Part shown: positions 42,616-54,848 of the stretch, in pieces
How positions within the stretch are numbered: the stretch's first letter is position 1
Layout: each line of letters opens with the position of its first letter
Assembly (NCBI GenBank): GCA_021463345.1
Contig: JAJTYM010000019.1
Span: 1 to 60,042 of the forward strand
Source: Pseudobdellovibrionaceae bacterium
GTDB taxonomy: Bacteria > Bdellovibrionota > Bdellovibrionia > Bdellovibrionales > JAMPXM01
Reading direction: 5' to 3'
Length of the DNA: 60,042 bases
Made by a program: the position numbers and the translations under genes
The notes under the pieces: model-generated
Told to the model about the DNA's origin: nothing
The model's input: the letters and a program-made list of their open reading frames with translations, nothing else
Database searches by the model: none

Positions 42616-43429
42616 GGCCGTTCTCGATAATTTCCATCATCTGCTGACCGGGCCCGCCAACGGGCCGAAACTGGTTTTCCTCCACGGAGTCATGGGGTTC
42701 GCCGCCAATTGGCGCTCGATCGCCAAGGCCTTTGAAGCCGAGTACCGGACGCTCGCGTACGATCAGCGGGGCCACGGCCGGTCCTTCCAGCCACCGGTCG
42801 GCTACGCCCCCGAAGATTACGCGGCCGACCTGCTCGCGATCATCGATGAGCTTGGATGGTCGAAGATCAACCTCGTCGGGCATTCGATGGGCGGCCGCAA
42901 CGCCTTGCAGTTCGCGGCCGATCACCCCGACCGGGTCGAGCGGCTGGTGATCGAAGACATCGGTCCGGGCATGAACGAGGCGGGCAGCGGCTTCATCTTC
43001 AAAATCCTGGACTCGGTGCCCGTGCCTTTCCCCAGCAAACGCGAAGCGAAAAAGTATTTTGAAACGACGTTTCTCGAGATTTTCCAGGGTACGGCGAAAA
43101 AGGAAGGGCTGGCGGCCTACCTTTACGCGAACATCGTCGAAGACGAGGGCAAGCGCGGTGTTTGGAGGTTCTTCGAGCCGGGCATCCGCGAAAGCGTCGA
43201 GCGGGGTCGGGCGGAGGAGCGCTGGGACGAGGTCCGGGCGTTGCGAATGCCGACCTTGCTCGTGCGCGGCGAATTTTCGAAAGACCTGCCGCGCGCCACT
43301 TTCGACAGGGTCCTCGAGGAGAACCCGCGGGTCAAAGGCGTCGAGATCGGCGAAGCCGGGCACTGGGTGCACAGCGACCAACCCGAGCGTTTCGTCGCCG
43401 AGCTGCGCAAGTTCCTGCGCTCGACATAG
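42614..43429 (+). CDS. Alpha/beta-hydrolase (esterase-like)
   Basis: A 271-residue soluble hydrolase with LVFLHGVMGFAANW, the DQRGHGRS turn, nucleophile elbow GHSMGGRNALQ and catalytic His in IGEAGHWVHSDQPE. The acid lies in an Arg/Glu region near residue 220 (LVRGEFSKDLP). It resembles the YbfF/lysophospholipase-like esterases; substrate unknown. GAGGAG precedes the ATG. Confidence 0.88.
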   Translation: MAVLDNFHHLLTGPANGPKLVFLHGVMGFAANWRSIAKAFEAEYRTLAYDQRGHGRSFQPPVGYAPEDYAADLLAIIDELGWSKINLVGHSMGGRNALQFAADHPDRVERLVIEDIGPGMNEAGSGFIFKILDSVPVPFPSKREAKKYFETTFLEIFQGTAKKEGLAAYLYANIVEDEGKRGVWRFFEPGIRESVERGRAEERWDEVRALRMPTLLVRGEFSKDLPRATFDRVLEENPRVKGVEIGEAGHWVHSDQPERFVAELRKFLRST

Positions 43430-43485
43430 GCCGTTCGACTTTCATGGCCGGAAAAGGCGCCGACCGAGGCGCCGGGCCTTCGGCT

Positions 43486-43515
43486 TTGACAGGGGCTAGC
43501 GAAGAGCGATACAGT
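43486..43515 (+). promoter_or_regulatory. Putative distal promoter of RG-tailed DEAD-box helicase
   Basis: A perfect TTGACA (43486-43491), an 18-nt spacer and TACAGT (43510-43515, 4 of 6). It predicts a leader of about 200 nt before the helicase start. The 294-bp interval 43430-43723 holds no gene that I can see. Confidence 0.5.
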
Positions 43516-43609
43516 CGGGCGGCGTATTCGACTTGGGGCGGCAGTAAACATCAGTTTGGCGCCGCTTTGGCGTGGGGTTGTCGTTGCGACCGCCATCGGA
43601 CCGCCAGGA

Positions 43610-43639
43610 TTGACGTTTGTGGCCGCCCCTCTACATAAC
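43610..43639 (+). promoter_or_regulatory. Putative proximal promoter of RG-tailed DEAD-box helicase
   Basis: TTGACG (43610-43615, 5 of 6), an 18-nt spacer and CATAAC (43634-43639, 4 of 6), within the AT-rich CTACATAACG stretch. It would give a leader of about 80 nt and makes a tandem promoter arrangement possible. Confidence 0.4.
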
Positions 43640-43723
43640 GCATTTTGATGAATGAGGTCGTCTTAGATTCAGGTCGCCCGAGCCCAAAGGGGTTCGCGCG
43701 CGTTTCATAGAGGAAGGTCTTCC

Positions 43724-45502
43724 TTGAAGTTTGCCGAGTTGGAGCTCCACCCGTCCTTGTCCGGAGCTATCGAGAAATTAGGTTTCCAAGATTCAACCCC
43801 TGTTCAAGCCGCCACGATGCCGCACATCCTCGAAGGCCGCGACGTCGCCGGCCTCGCGCAGACCGGAACCGGAAAGACGGCCGCGTTCCTGCTGCCGCTG
43901 ATGGAGAGGATCCTGCGCGCGGGCGCGCCGGTCGAGAATCTCGCGCCCGAACAGGCCGAACGTTACGCCAAGCGCGCGTTCGTCGACTGGCGGCCGGGCC
44001 AATGCGTCTTGGTGCTCGTTCCGACCCGCGAGCTCTGCGAGCAGGTTTATGAGAACTGCGTGAAGCTCAAAGGCGATTCGCACATTCGCGCGGTCTCCAT
44101 CTACGGCGGCGTCTCCTACGACAAGCAGAAGCAGGGCCTGCGTGAGGGCGTCGAGTTCATCATCGCCACCCCCGGTCGCCTGATCGACCTCTACAAAGAG
44201 CATCTCGTCGACCTGAAGCAGGTGCGCGCGATTGTTTTCGACGAAGCCGATCGGATGTTCGACATGGGCTTCAAGGACGACATGAAATACGTCCTCCAGC
44301 GCGTGCCCAAAGAGCGCCAGTTCCTGGTCTTCTCGGCGACGCTGAATCTCGACGTCCTCAACACGGCCTACCAGTTCGGAGCCAATCCCGTCGAAGTGAA
44401 CGTGAGCCGCGATCAGGCGAAAGCCGAAAACGTCGCCGACGAGATCTTCCACGTCGGCGGCGAGGAAAAGGCGATGTATCTTCTGACGCTCCTCAAGAAG
44501 CACCAGCCGCGCCAGGCGATCATCTTCTCCAACTTCAAAATGAACGTGCCGCGGATCACGCAGTTCCTCAACGACAACAAAGTCCCGGCCGTCGGCATCT
44601 CGAGCCTGCTGACCCAGGCCCAGCGCACGCGGGTGATGGAACAGTTCAAGGCCGACAACGACCGCAACATCCTCGTCGCCACCGACGTCGCCGCGCGCGG
44701 CCTCGACATCAAAGGCGTCGACATGGTCATCAATTACGAATTGCCGGACGACGCCGAAAACTACGTTCACCGCATCGGCCGCACGGGCCGCGCGGGAGCG
44801 AAAGGCAAGGCTTTCAGCCTGGTTTCGGATCGCGACGTCGAATCCCTTCAGCGCATCGAGGACTATCTCAAGCACAAAGTCGACTCCGGCTGGATCGAGG
44901 ACGCGGAGTTCGTGCGCGAGTTCAAGGGGATGCCGAGCGATCGCGGCGAGCGGCGCGGCCCGCCCGGCGGCCGCCGCGACGGCCGTCCGCCGCAGGGACC
45001 GAGAGGTGATCGCCCGCAGCACGCCCGCGGCGAAGGCGGGCGTGACGGCGGCCGCAGAGGCGGTTCTCGCCGCGATCGCGGTGGTCGTGATCGCGATGGT
45101 TCGAATTACCAGGGCGGCGAGCCGCGCGCCCCGAGGCAGGAGGGCGGCGAGAGCCGCCCTCAGCAACAGCACCGCGACCGTCAGATGGGCCGTCACCGCG
45201 GCGAAGGGCAGCCGGGGCAGAATCGCGAGCAACGCCATGGCGGTCGCGGTCGCGACGCGCGCGGCGATCAGCGCCCGGCGCAGGGCCGTCCGCAGGGGGC
45301 GCCGCGCCCGGCTCACGGCGCCGCCGCGAACGGCAAACGTCACCCGAACGATCACAACCGTTCACGAGGTCCTCAGAGCCGTCCGCAGGTCTCCGTCCCG
45401 AAAGCGTCCATCGGCACCAAAGTCACCGGCTTTTTCAAGAAGCTCTTCGGCGGCGAGAAGAAGGCCGATAAAAAAACCGATAAGAAGCCGGAGAGCCGCT
45501 GA
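43724..45502 (+). CDS. DEAD-box RNA helicase with long RG-rich tail
   Basis: 592 residues. The helicase core (about 1-375) has the Q motif in STPVQAATM, motif [24 protein letters not shown], and HRIGRTGRAG. It unwinds short RNA duplexes using ATP. After it comes a disordered tail of about 150 residues rich in Arg, Gly, Asp, Gln and His with many RG/RGG steps. A short amphipathic end (TGFFKKLFGG) and Lys/Asp repeats close it. Such tails drive RNA binding, condensation or partner contacts. TTG start with AGGAAGG upstream. RhlB/CsdA-like by core; exact subfamily unsure. Confidence 0.93.
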   Translation: MKFAELELHPSLSGAIEKLGFQDSTPVQAATMPHILEGRDVAGLAQTGTGKTAAFLLPLMERILRAGAPVENLAPEQAERYAKRAFVDWRPGQCVLVLVPTRELCEQVYENCVKLKGDSHIRAVSIYGGVSYDKQKQGLREGVEFIIATPGRLIDLYKEHLVDLKQVRAIVFDEADRMFDMGFKDDMKYVLQRVPKERQFLVFSATLNLDVLNTAYQFGANPVEVNVSRDQAKAENVADEIFHVGGEEKAMYLLTLLKKHQPRQAIIFSNFKMNVPRITQFLNDNKVPAVGISSLLTQAQRTRVMEQFKADNDRNILVATDVAARGLDIKGVDMVINYELPDDAENYVHRIGRTGRAGAKGKAFSLVSDRDVESLQRIEDYLKHKVDSGWIEDAEFVREFKGMPSDRGERRGPPGGRRDGRPPQGPRGDRPQHARGEGGRDGGRRGGSRRDRGGRDRDGSNYQGGEPRAPRQEGGESRPQQQHRDRQMGRHRGEGQPGQNREQRHGGRGRDARGDQRPAQGRPQGAPRPAHGAAANGKRHPNDHNRSRGPQSRPQVSVPKASIGTKVTGFFKKLFGGEKKADKKTDKKPESR

Positions 45503-45522
45503 GCGGGAGCGGTTTCGCGTCC

Positions 45523-45560
45523 AATAAAAAACCCGGCTCGCCCGAGCCGGGTTTTTTATT
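45523..45560. terminator. Bidirectional Rho-independent terminator
   Basis: AATAAAAAACCCGGCTCG and CGAGCCGGGTTTTTTATT are complementary around a central CC, giving an A/T-flanked stem valid on both strands. It lies between the convergent helicase and the secreted-protein gene at 45600-46178. Confidence 0.92.
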
Positions 45561-45599
45561 GCCATGCCCGTACTTGGAGTCGAGCGGGGCGCGTCGACC

Positions 45600-46178
45600 T
45601 CACTCTTTCCAGTCGAATGTGCGGATGATCTGGTTGCAGTTTTTCAACGAGTCCTTGAACGATGCCGCGTCGTCGCGGCAAGTGAGGATGACGGCCGCGG
45701 TTTTTTTCATGAAAACGACCTGGCGTATCTGTTTTTGCGAATCGCGATTGAGCAGGTCGAGCACGTAGCCGTCGAGTTTGCCTTGGTTGAAGGGTTTCGA
45801 GCCGAGCACGTCGAAGCCGTACTTCGGGTATTCTTTCTGCCAGCGCGCCACGTATTTGGACATGGGCACGGTTTTCTCGAGCTTGTCGACGCGGACGGTG
45901 AGGGAGGCGCGAGCGGCCTTTTCGCCGCCGGCTTTCTCGGGAGAGCGGTAGACGGTTTGCACGAACTTGCTCTCTTTGGGCCCTTGGCTGTGGATCCAGC
46001 CGCTGTCGCCCGCGTTGATTTCGAAGCCGAGAGGCGATCGGAACAAGCCGAGCTGAGGAGCGACGAGCTTCGAGGTCGAGGTTGCGGGCATGGGCGCGGC
46101 GTGCGCGGGATTCCGAGCGAGGCCGATGGCCATCGTGATCAGGAAACCGGCGCGAAGAGCGGAATTCATTTTCGACAT
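45600..46178 (-). CDS. Secreted hypothetical protein
   Basis: 192 residues with a signal peptide (RAGFLITMAIGLARNPAHAAP, cleavage near AHA-AP). The mature part, LGFEINAGDSGW, VQTVYRSPEK, LTVRVDKLE and a late CRDDAASFKDSLKNCNQ with a likely disulfide, reads like a small beta-rich periplasmic protein. I choose ATG 46176-46178, with GGGGG upstream. Family not recognised. Confidence 0.8.
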   Translation of the reverse strand: MSKMNSALRAGFLITMAIGLARNPAHAAPMPATSTSKLVAPQLGLFRSPLGFEINAGDSGWIHSQGPKESKFVQTVYRSPEKAGGEKAARASLTVRVDKLEKTVPMSKYVARWQKEYPKYGFDVLGSKPFNQGKLDGYVLDLLNRDSQKQIRQVVFMKKTAAVILTCRDDAASFKDSLKNCNQIIRTFDWKE

Positions 46179-46254
46179 GGTCAAACCCCCGTTCTTCAAC
46201 GGTACTCGACTCTTCAATGGCGCCGCAACTCCAAAGCCGCGCGGGGTCCGTCGG

Positions 46255-47382
46255 TCAGGGAAGGTCGGTCATGCAAACCGGCGGCGGTTGGTACTCCATG
46301 ATGTAAATTTGATAGCGACCGCTGTGGTCGCTGCTGAACGCGAGATTGCGCCCGTCTGGACTGAAGGCCGGGAAGCTCTCGCGGCTCGGGGACTCCGTCA
46401 GGCGCTTGAGACAGGCGCCTTTGCGATCGACGGTGAAAAGGTCGAAGTTGGCGGAATCGCCGCGGTTGCTGGCGAAAGCGAGCTCCTGGCCGCTCGGATG
46501 CCAGGCGGGGGTCACGTTGAGAGCGGCTTTGGCGGTGAGCGGCCGGCCTTTCATCGAGCGTCCTTCGGCGACGAGGATCTGAGCGTTGGCGAAGTCTTCT
46601 CCCACCTGCACCCAAGCCAGGAACGCCCCGTCGGGGGTCAAGGCGGGATCGATGTCGCGCAACTGGTTTTTGGTCAGGCGGCGCGCGTTCTTGTCGCTGT
46701 TCTTCTCGCCGAGGCTCATGCCGTACAGTTCGCGGCGGCTGGAGCGTTCCGAACTGAAAACCGCGTAGCGGCCCTTCGCGCTCATCGCGGGCCCGCCGTC
46801 GAAGCCGGGCGACCTCGTCAGCCGGCGGATGTTCGAGCCGTCGATCCGCGCTTCGTACAGCTCGGCCGGCCTGGGCTCGCGGCCTTCCAGCGTGCCGGGC
46901 AACCGCGTGGGCGGCGCGGCTTCGTTTTCGAACTCGGCCGCCGTCGGAGCCGGGGAGGGGGCCGGCAGATAGCGTTTGCGGAGGTCGTCGACGAAATAGG
47001 GGTCCTCTTTGATCTCGTCGGTCGAGCTGGAGTAGATGAACCCCTTGCCGTCCGGAGCGTAAATCGCGGAATTCACGTCGCCGTCGTGGAACGTGACCCG
47101 CCGCTCGGCGCGCGTCGCGATGTCGACTTCGTACAACTGGAGATGTTTGTGTGTTTCGCGGTTCTCGCTGATGAAGAGGACTTTTTTGCCGTCGGGCGAG
47201 AACACCGGGCGGTGGTTGTCCCCCGCCTTGGTGAGCGGCTGCGCGACGATTCCGGCGCCCCCCCTGCCCATCGGGATCGAGGGCCCGCCGCCCGCCGCGC
47301 CGGGGTCGTACGGTTTCGGCGACGAGGCGCAGCCGGCGCAAAGGAGAAGGGGCAATGCGGGGATCAGGGACCGGATACGCAC
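46255..47382 (-). CDS. TolB-like beta-propeller lipoprotein
   Basis: 375 residues. LPLLLCAGCASS is a lipoprotein signal (Cys near residue 18). The body has five or six PD40/WD40-like blades with repeats such as PVFSPDGKKVLFISENR, AIYAPDGKGFIYSSS, PAWHPSGQELAFASNRG and PAFSPDGRNLAFSSDHSG, as in TolB. Outer-membrane or periplasmic protein-protein contact is the expected role. It lies directly after mutY on the same strand (7 bp). Confidence 0.9.
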   Translation of the reverse strand: MRIRSLIPALPLLLCAGCASSPKPYDPGAAGGGPSIPMGRGGAGIVAQPLTKAGDNHRPVFSPDGKKVLFISENRETHKHLQLYEVDIATRAERRVTFHDGDVNSAIYAPDGKGFIYSSSTDEIKEDPYFVDDLRKRYLPAPSPAPTAAEFENEAAPPTRLPGTLEGREPRPAELYEARIDGSNIRRLTRSPGFDGGPAMSAKGRYAVFSSERSSRRELYGMSLGEKNSDKNARRLTKNQLRDIDPALTPDGAFLAWVQVGEDFANAQILVAEGRSMKGRPLTAKAALNVTPAWHPSGQELAFASNRGDSANFDLFTVDRKGACLKRLTESPSRESFPAFSPDGRNLAFSSDHSGRYQIYIMEYQPPPVCMTDLP

Positions 47383-47389
47383 GCTGGGT

Positions 47390-48406
47390 TCACTCCTGAC
47401 TCGTCGACCGTTCTATCGCGCGCCGGATGAGCGTCGTTGGAACGAATTCCTTGAGCGAAGCGCGCGGCACCCATTTCACGTCCGCTTTCGGAGCCAATTC
47501 GTCGGTTTCGCCCTTGCCGACGACGACGAAAATATCATGATGCGTGACCGAGTGCCGGTAGTCGAATCGTTTCGGCGCGACGCTGGCTTTCCGGACCGCG
47601 CCGGGCGTGATCCAGTGGCCTTTCAGGAACGGCGCGTACGCATTGGCGATCAGCGCGACGCGTCCGCGCTTTTCGATCACGCGCGGGTACCAGATCCAAA
47701 TCTCGCGCTCGCGCCGCGGGCGTTTGCGCGGCAAGGCCTCGATGCGATCGCCCAGTCGCGCGACGCAGCGAGGGGACCAAGGGCAAATCAGGCAGGCCGG
47801 TTTTTGGGGCGTGCACACCGTGGCGCCGAGTTCCATCAAGCCCTGGTTGAGGTCAGCGGGCGCGTCGGTCGCCGTCGCGATGCCGTCGGAGAGCGCTTGC
47901 AGGCGCTCGCGGCCCCGGGGCTTCCACCAGTCCACGTCCGAGCCGTGGCGGCGGGACAGGAGCCGGATGACGTTGCCGTCGAGGACGCCGGTCTTTTGGT
48001 CGAACGCGAGGCTCGCCACAGCACGCGCGGTATAGGGGCCGAAGCCCGGGAGCTCGATCAGCTCTTCCCAAGTGCGCGGGAACCCGCCGCGCTCGACGAG
48101 CGCGCGCGCCGATTTGTGGAGGTTGCGCGCGCGCGAGTAATAACCGAGACCCGCCCATTGCGCGACGACGTCCTCGACGCGCGCATCGGCGAGAGCTCGC
48201 AAGGTCGGGAAGCGTTTGAGGAACCGTTCGTAGAACGGGATCACGGCCGCGACCGTCGTTTGCTGAAGCATCACTTCCGAGACCCAGATGCGGTACGGGT
48301 CGCGATCGCGTCGCCAGGGCAGGTCGCGCTTCTGCGCGCGGTACCAGGCGACGAGGCTTCGGGCGTCCTCGGGAGCGGATGGAAGGGCGTTCTGTAAATC
48401 CTGCAT
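47390..48406 (-). CDS. mutY: A/G-specific adenine DNA glycosylase
   Basis: 338 residues. Removes A mispaired with 8-oxoG. The catalytic Glu44 lies in WVSEVMLQQTTV, the helix-hairpin-helix in ELPGFGPYTARAVASLAF, the catalytic Asp in VLDGNVIRLL, and the [4Fe-4S] ligands in CTPQKPACLICPWSPRC (C-x6-C-x2-C-x5-C). The C-terminal NUDIX-like lobe recognises 8-oxoG. The third repair glycosylase of the window. Confidence 0.95.
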   Translation of the reverse strand: MQDLQNALPSAPEDARSLVAWYRAQKRDLPWRRDRDPYRIWVSEVMLQQTTVAAVIPFYERFLKRFPTLRALADARVEDVVAQWAGLGYYSRARNLHKSARALVERGGFPRTWEELIELPGFGPYTARAVASLAFDQKTGVLDGNVIRLLSRRHGSDVDWWKPRGRERLQALSDGIATATDAPADLNQGLMELGATVCTPQKPACLICPWSPRCVARLGDRIEALPRKRPRREREIWIWYPRVIEKRGRVALIANAYAPFLKGHWITPGAVRKASVAPKRFDYRHSVTHHDIFVVVGKGETDELAPKADVKWVPRASLKEFVPTTLIRRAIERSTSQE

Positions 48407-48489
48407 CGCGCGTCGAGTGTAGGGGCGCTGTTGGTTTTTGTCACCCCCGACGGCGCCGTGTTTCGGTTCGGCACGTCATCTTCGCGCGG

Positions 48490-48521
48490 GCCAGATCTCG
48501 CGTGCCTGCGCGGGATCTGGC
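48490..48521. repeat. 13-bp stem hairpin in the mutY/speB divergent region
   Basis: GCCAGATCTCGCG (48490-48502) and CGCGGGATCTGGC (48509-48521) pair over 13 positions with one G-T, around a 6-nt loop. It lies between divergent starts and about 85 nt before the agmatinase-family ATG, so it may sit in that gene's leader or be a regulator-binding palindrome. Confidence 0.5.
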
Positions 48522-48604
48522 GCCGACCGCGCGGGGCTTGAAATCGTTGGACGATCGCCGGAAGCCCGCGCTACGATGGCCGGATCGCACCGGAGGTCGC
48601 GCAG

Positions 48605-49549
48605 ATGACGGTTTACGAGCCTCTTTCCGGGCGGGAATTCCCGCGATTCTCCGGCATCCGCACGTTCTTCCGCCTGCCGCACGTCCCGCTCGACGCCGAT
48701 TACGACGTGGCTCTCGTCGGCGTGCCGTTCGACGGCGGGGTGAGCTACCGGCCAGGCCCGCGTTTCGCGCCGGCGAAGGTGCGCGACGTGTCCTCGCTCG
48801 GCCGCGTTTTCCACTGGAGCCGGGACGAAAGCTTCACCCAGAAAATCAAGGCGGCCGACATCGGCGACTGCCCGACCGTGCCGATCGACCTCCATAAGAC
48901 GTACGAGCGCATCCAAACCTTTTACGGCAGGCTTCTGGGACTGAACAAACGGGTGATCACGGTCGGCGGCGACCACTCGATCACGTTGCCGATCCTGCGC
49001 GAATTCCGCAAGAGGTACGGCAAACCCTTGCGGTTCATCCATTTCGACGCGCATCTGGACACGTACCCGGCCGCATGGGACTCGGAATACCACCACGGCT
49101 CGTTCGCCCGGCACGCGATCGAGGAAGGCCTGGTGGACCCCAGGGGCAGCGTGCAGATCGGCATCCGCGGGCCGCTTGCGGGCCGCGACGACCTGGCGTT
49201 CACGAAGAAACACGGCGTGCGGGTTTGCACGGTGGATGATCTGCGCGACGCGGGTTTGAAACCGTTCATCGATTCGCTCCCGGACTTCGGCCAAGACCCG
49301 GTCTACCTCAGTTTCGACGTCGATTGCCTCGATCCCGCGTACGCGCCAGGCACGGGCACGCCCGTCGTGGGCGGGCTCACGACGTACGAGACGCAGCGGA
49401 TCCTGCGCGGGCTGAAGGTGAAGAACTTGGTCGGGGCCGACATCGTCGAAGTTTCGCCGCCGTTCGACTCGAGCGACATCACGGCGCTTGCGGCGCTCGA
49501 TACGATGTTCGAGCTTTTAAGCCTCTACGCCGCCTCCGCCAAAAGGTGA
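48605..49549 (+). CDS. speB: Agmatinase-family ureohydrolase
   Basis: A 314-residue manganese enzyme of the arginase/agmatinase superfamily. Metal ligands are GGDHSITLP, FIHFDAHLDTY and LSFDVDCLDPAYAPGTGTPV. The N-terminus (VALVGVPFDGGVSYRPGPRFAP) is agmatinase-like, which favours agmatine to putrescine plus urea; guanidinobutyrase or guanidine hydrolase are alternatives because no speA neighbour is present. GGAGG lies 8-9 nt before the ATG. The stop codon is inside a 12-bp hairpin. Confidence 0.88.
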   Translation: MTVYEPLSGREFPRFSGIRTFFRLPHVPLDADYDVALVGVPFDGGVSYRPGPRFAPAKVRDVSSLGRVFHWSRDESFTQKIKAADIGDCPTVPIDLHKTYERIQTFYGRLLGLNKRVITVGGDHSITLPILREFRKRYGKPLRFIHFDAHLDTYPAAWDSEYHHGSFARHAIEEGLVDPRGSVQIGIRGPLAGRDDLAFTKKHGVRVCTVDDLRDAGLKPFIDSLPDFGQDPVYLSFDVDCLDPAYAPGTGTPVVGGLTTYETQRILRGLKVKNLVGADIVEVSPPFDSSDITALAALDTMFELLSLYAASAKR

Positions 49550-49565
49550 CACGCACCTTTTGGCG
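49537..49565 (+). terminator. Hairpin spanning the speB stop codon
   Basis: A perfect 12-bp stem CGCCAAAAGGTG/CACCTTTTGGCG with a 5-nt loop encloses the TGA. There is no T tract after it. It may act as a transcript-end stabiliser or slow translation termination. Confidence 0.5.
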
Positions 49566-49615
49566 CGGCGACTCGCGCTTTCCGGGAGGCTGCGATATTC
49601 CGGACGGTTTGTTCA

Positions 49616-49644
49616 TTGACTCTTATTTAGGCTCCGACTTTACT
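49616..49644 (+). promoter_or_regulatory. Putative sigma-70 promoter of secreted protein gene
   Basis: TTGACT (49616-49621, 5 of 6), a 17-nt spacer and TTTACT (49639-49644, 4 of 6), 34 bp before ATG 49679, which has a GGGAGGGG ribosome-binding site. Confidence 0.55.
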
Positions 49645-49678
49645 GCGGTCGCACACCATTCCCATGGGAGGGGCTCAT

Positions 49679-50164
49679 ATGAAAGCGATCGGATTTTTTG
49701 TCGCGTTTTTGATGTCGCAAGCGGCGCTCGCGTACCCCGCGGTCGGGGACTACGTGAAATACACCGGCGAAATCAAGCTTGCCAGCGGCGAGCGGCTGCC
49801 GCTCACCGCTGAAATCGAACTCACGGCTTTTGACGCCGCGAAAAACGCGTACACGGTGAAGTCGATGTTCAGCCTCGGCGACCAGGCCGAGACGACGGAA
49901 GAGGCGGTTGACGCGATCGATCTCCTCTCGAGCTCGGCGATCCGTGGCTTGGTTGAAAACTGCGTGTCCAACGGCGGCCAGACGTCGGAAGCCATGGTTC
50001 CGGCAGGCCGTTTCGATGTTTGCGTGATCGGTCAGAGCGACGGGCAAGCGAAGACCACTTATTCGATCGGCGACGTTCCGTTCGCGATCGTGAAATCGGA
50101 GTCGGTGGCGACGGACGGCTCCACGAGCACGATCATCCTCCAGGACGTGCGTTTCGGCCGGTAA
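49679..50164 (+). CDS. Secreted hypothetical protein
   Basis: 161 residues. A signal peptide (MKAIGFFVAFLMSQAALA) is cleaved near ALA-YP. The mature part begins PAVGDYVKYTG and alternates beta-like segments with two cysteines (VENCVSNGG, FDVCVIGQ) that may form a disulfide. I choose ATG 49679 for its strong ribosome-binding site. Family not recognised; periplasmic or exported. Confidence 0.82.
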   Translation: MKAIGFFVAFLMSQAALAYPAVGDYVKYTGEIKLASGERLPLTAEIELTAFDAAKNAYTVKSMFSLGDQAETTEEAVDAIDLLSSSAIRGLVENCVSNGGQTSEAMVPAGRFDVCVIGQSDGQAKTTYSIGDVPFAIVKSESVATDGSTSTIILQDVRFGR

Positions 50165-50191
50165 ATCAGGCGCACCGCCGGCTGAAACGGA

Positions 50192-50223
50192 ACGGGGAGC
50201 CGCAAGGGTCCCCTTTTTTTTCG
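50192..50223 (+). terminator. Rho-independent terminator
   Basis: GGGGA-(GCCGCAAGGG)-TCCCC followed by eight Ts, 30 nt after the secreted-protein stop and before the RhlE-type helicase gene. Confidence 0.85.
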
Positions 50224-50277
50224 TCGATTTGAGGAAAATGCCTACCCTAGGGTCGATGCCGCCTCGTATAAGAGCGC

Positions 50278-51576
<1,299 letters not shown>

Positions 51577-51589
51577 GCGGGCGGCCGCC

Positions 51590-54338
<2,749 letters not shown>

Positions 54339-54352
<14 letters not shown>

Positions 54353-54848
54353 GGATGACTCTTCTTATTGTCTCGTCGTCGTAACCGCGGTTCTTGAGCA
54401 ACCGCGCGATTTTCGCATGTTCTTCGAATTCAAAAGGCGGTTCGCGCCGGAGCCTGAGCCGGACCAACTCCAGGGCCCGGGCTCGCTCGCCCTCGGCGTC
54501 CCCCCGCACGGCGGGCAGGCCTTTGCCACGCAGGAAACGCTGGATGTACCGCGCGCCTTTCCCGCGCCGCCCAAGCTGGTCGGCGACGGCTCGCGCGAGC
54601 TCTTCAGGCGGCCTCATCCACCGGTTGTCTTTGGCGAAGCGGATGGCGTCTTCGACTTCGGCGGCTTCGTAGCTGGGCGAAAGCTTGCGCTTGAGCTCGA
54701 GTTCGGAGTGATCGCGCCTGGCGAGCAGATCCATGACCTTCTCCCTGGCTCGCTTGCGGGGCTGTCGGCGCTCGGGTTTCGAACCTGGCCCCGGTTCGTG
54801 TCCCGGGTTCCCGTCACCGTACTCGGTTTCGCCACGTCCCTCGCTCAT
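54339..54848 (-). CDS. recX: RecA regulator RecX
   Basis: 169 residues. The repeated three-helix RecX modules are visible: ARREKVMDLLARRDHSELEL-type (KVMDLLARRDHSELELKRKL), WMRPPEELARAVADQLGRRG and the final IARLLKNRGYDDETIRRVI. A roughly 30-residue polar, Pro/Gly-rich N-terminus precedes them. RecX modulates RecA filaments; here it is separated from recA by pilT, pgpA and pncC and read on the other strand. Start overlaps the pilT stop (ATGA). Confidence 0.9.

Noticed and set aside
43793-45355. 520-codon open frame antisense to the DEAD-box helicase
   Set aside because: Covers the helicase motifs and the RG tail in antisense; no motif of its own and no ribosome-binding site.
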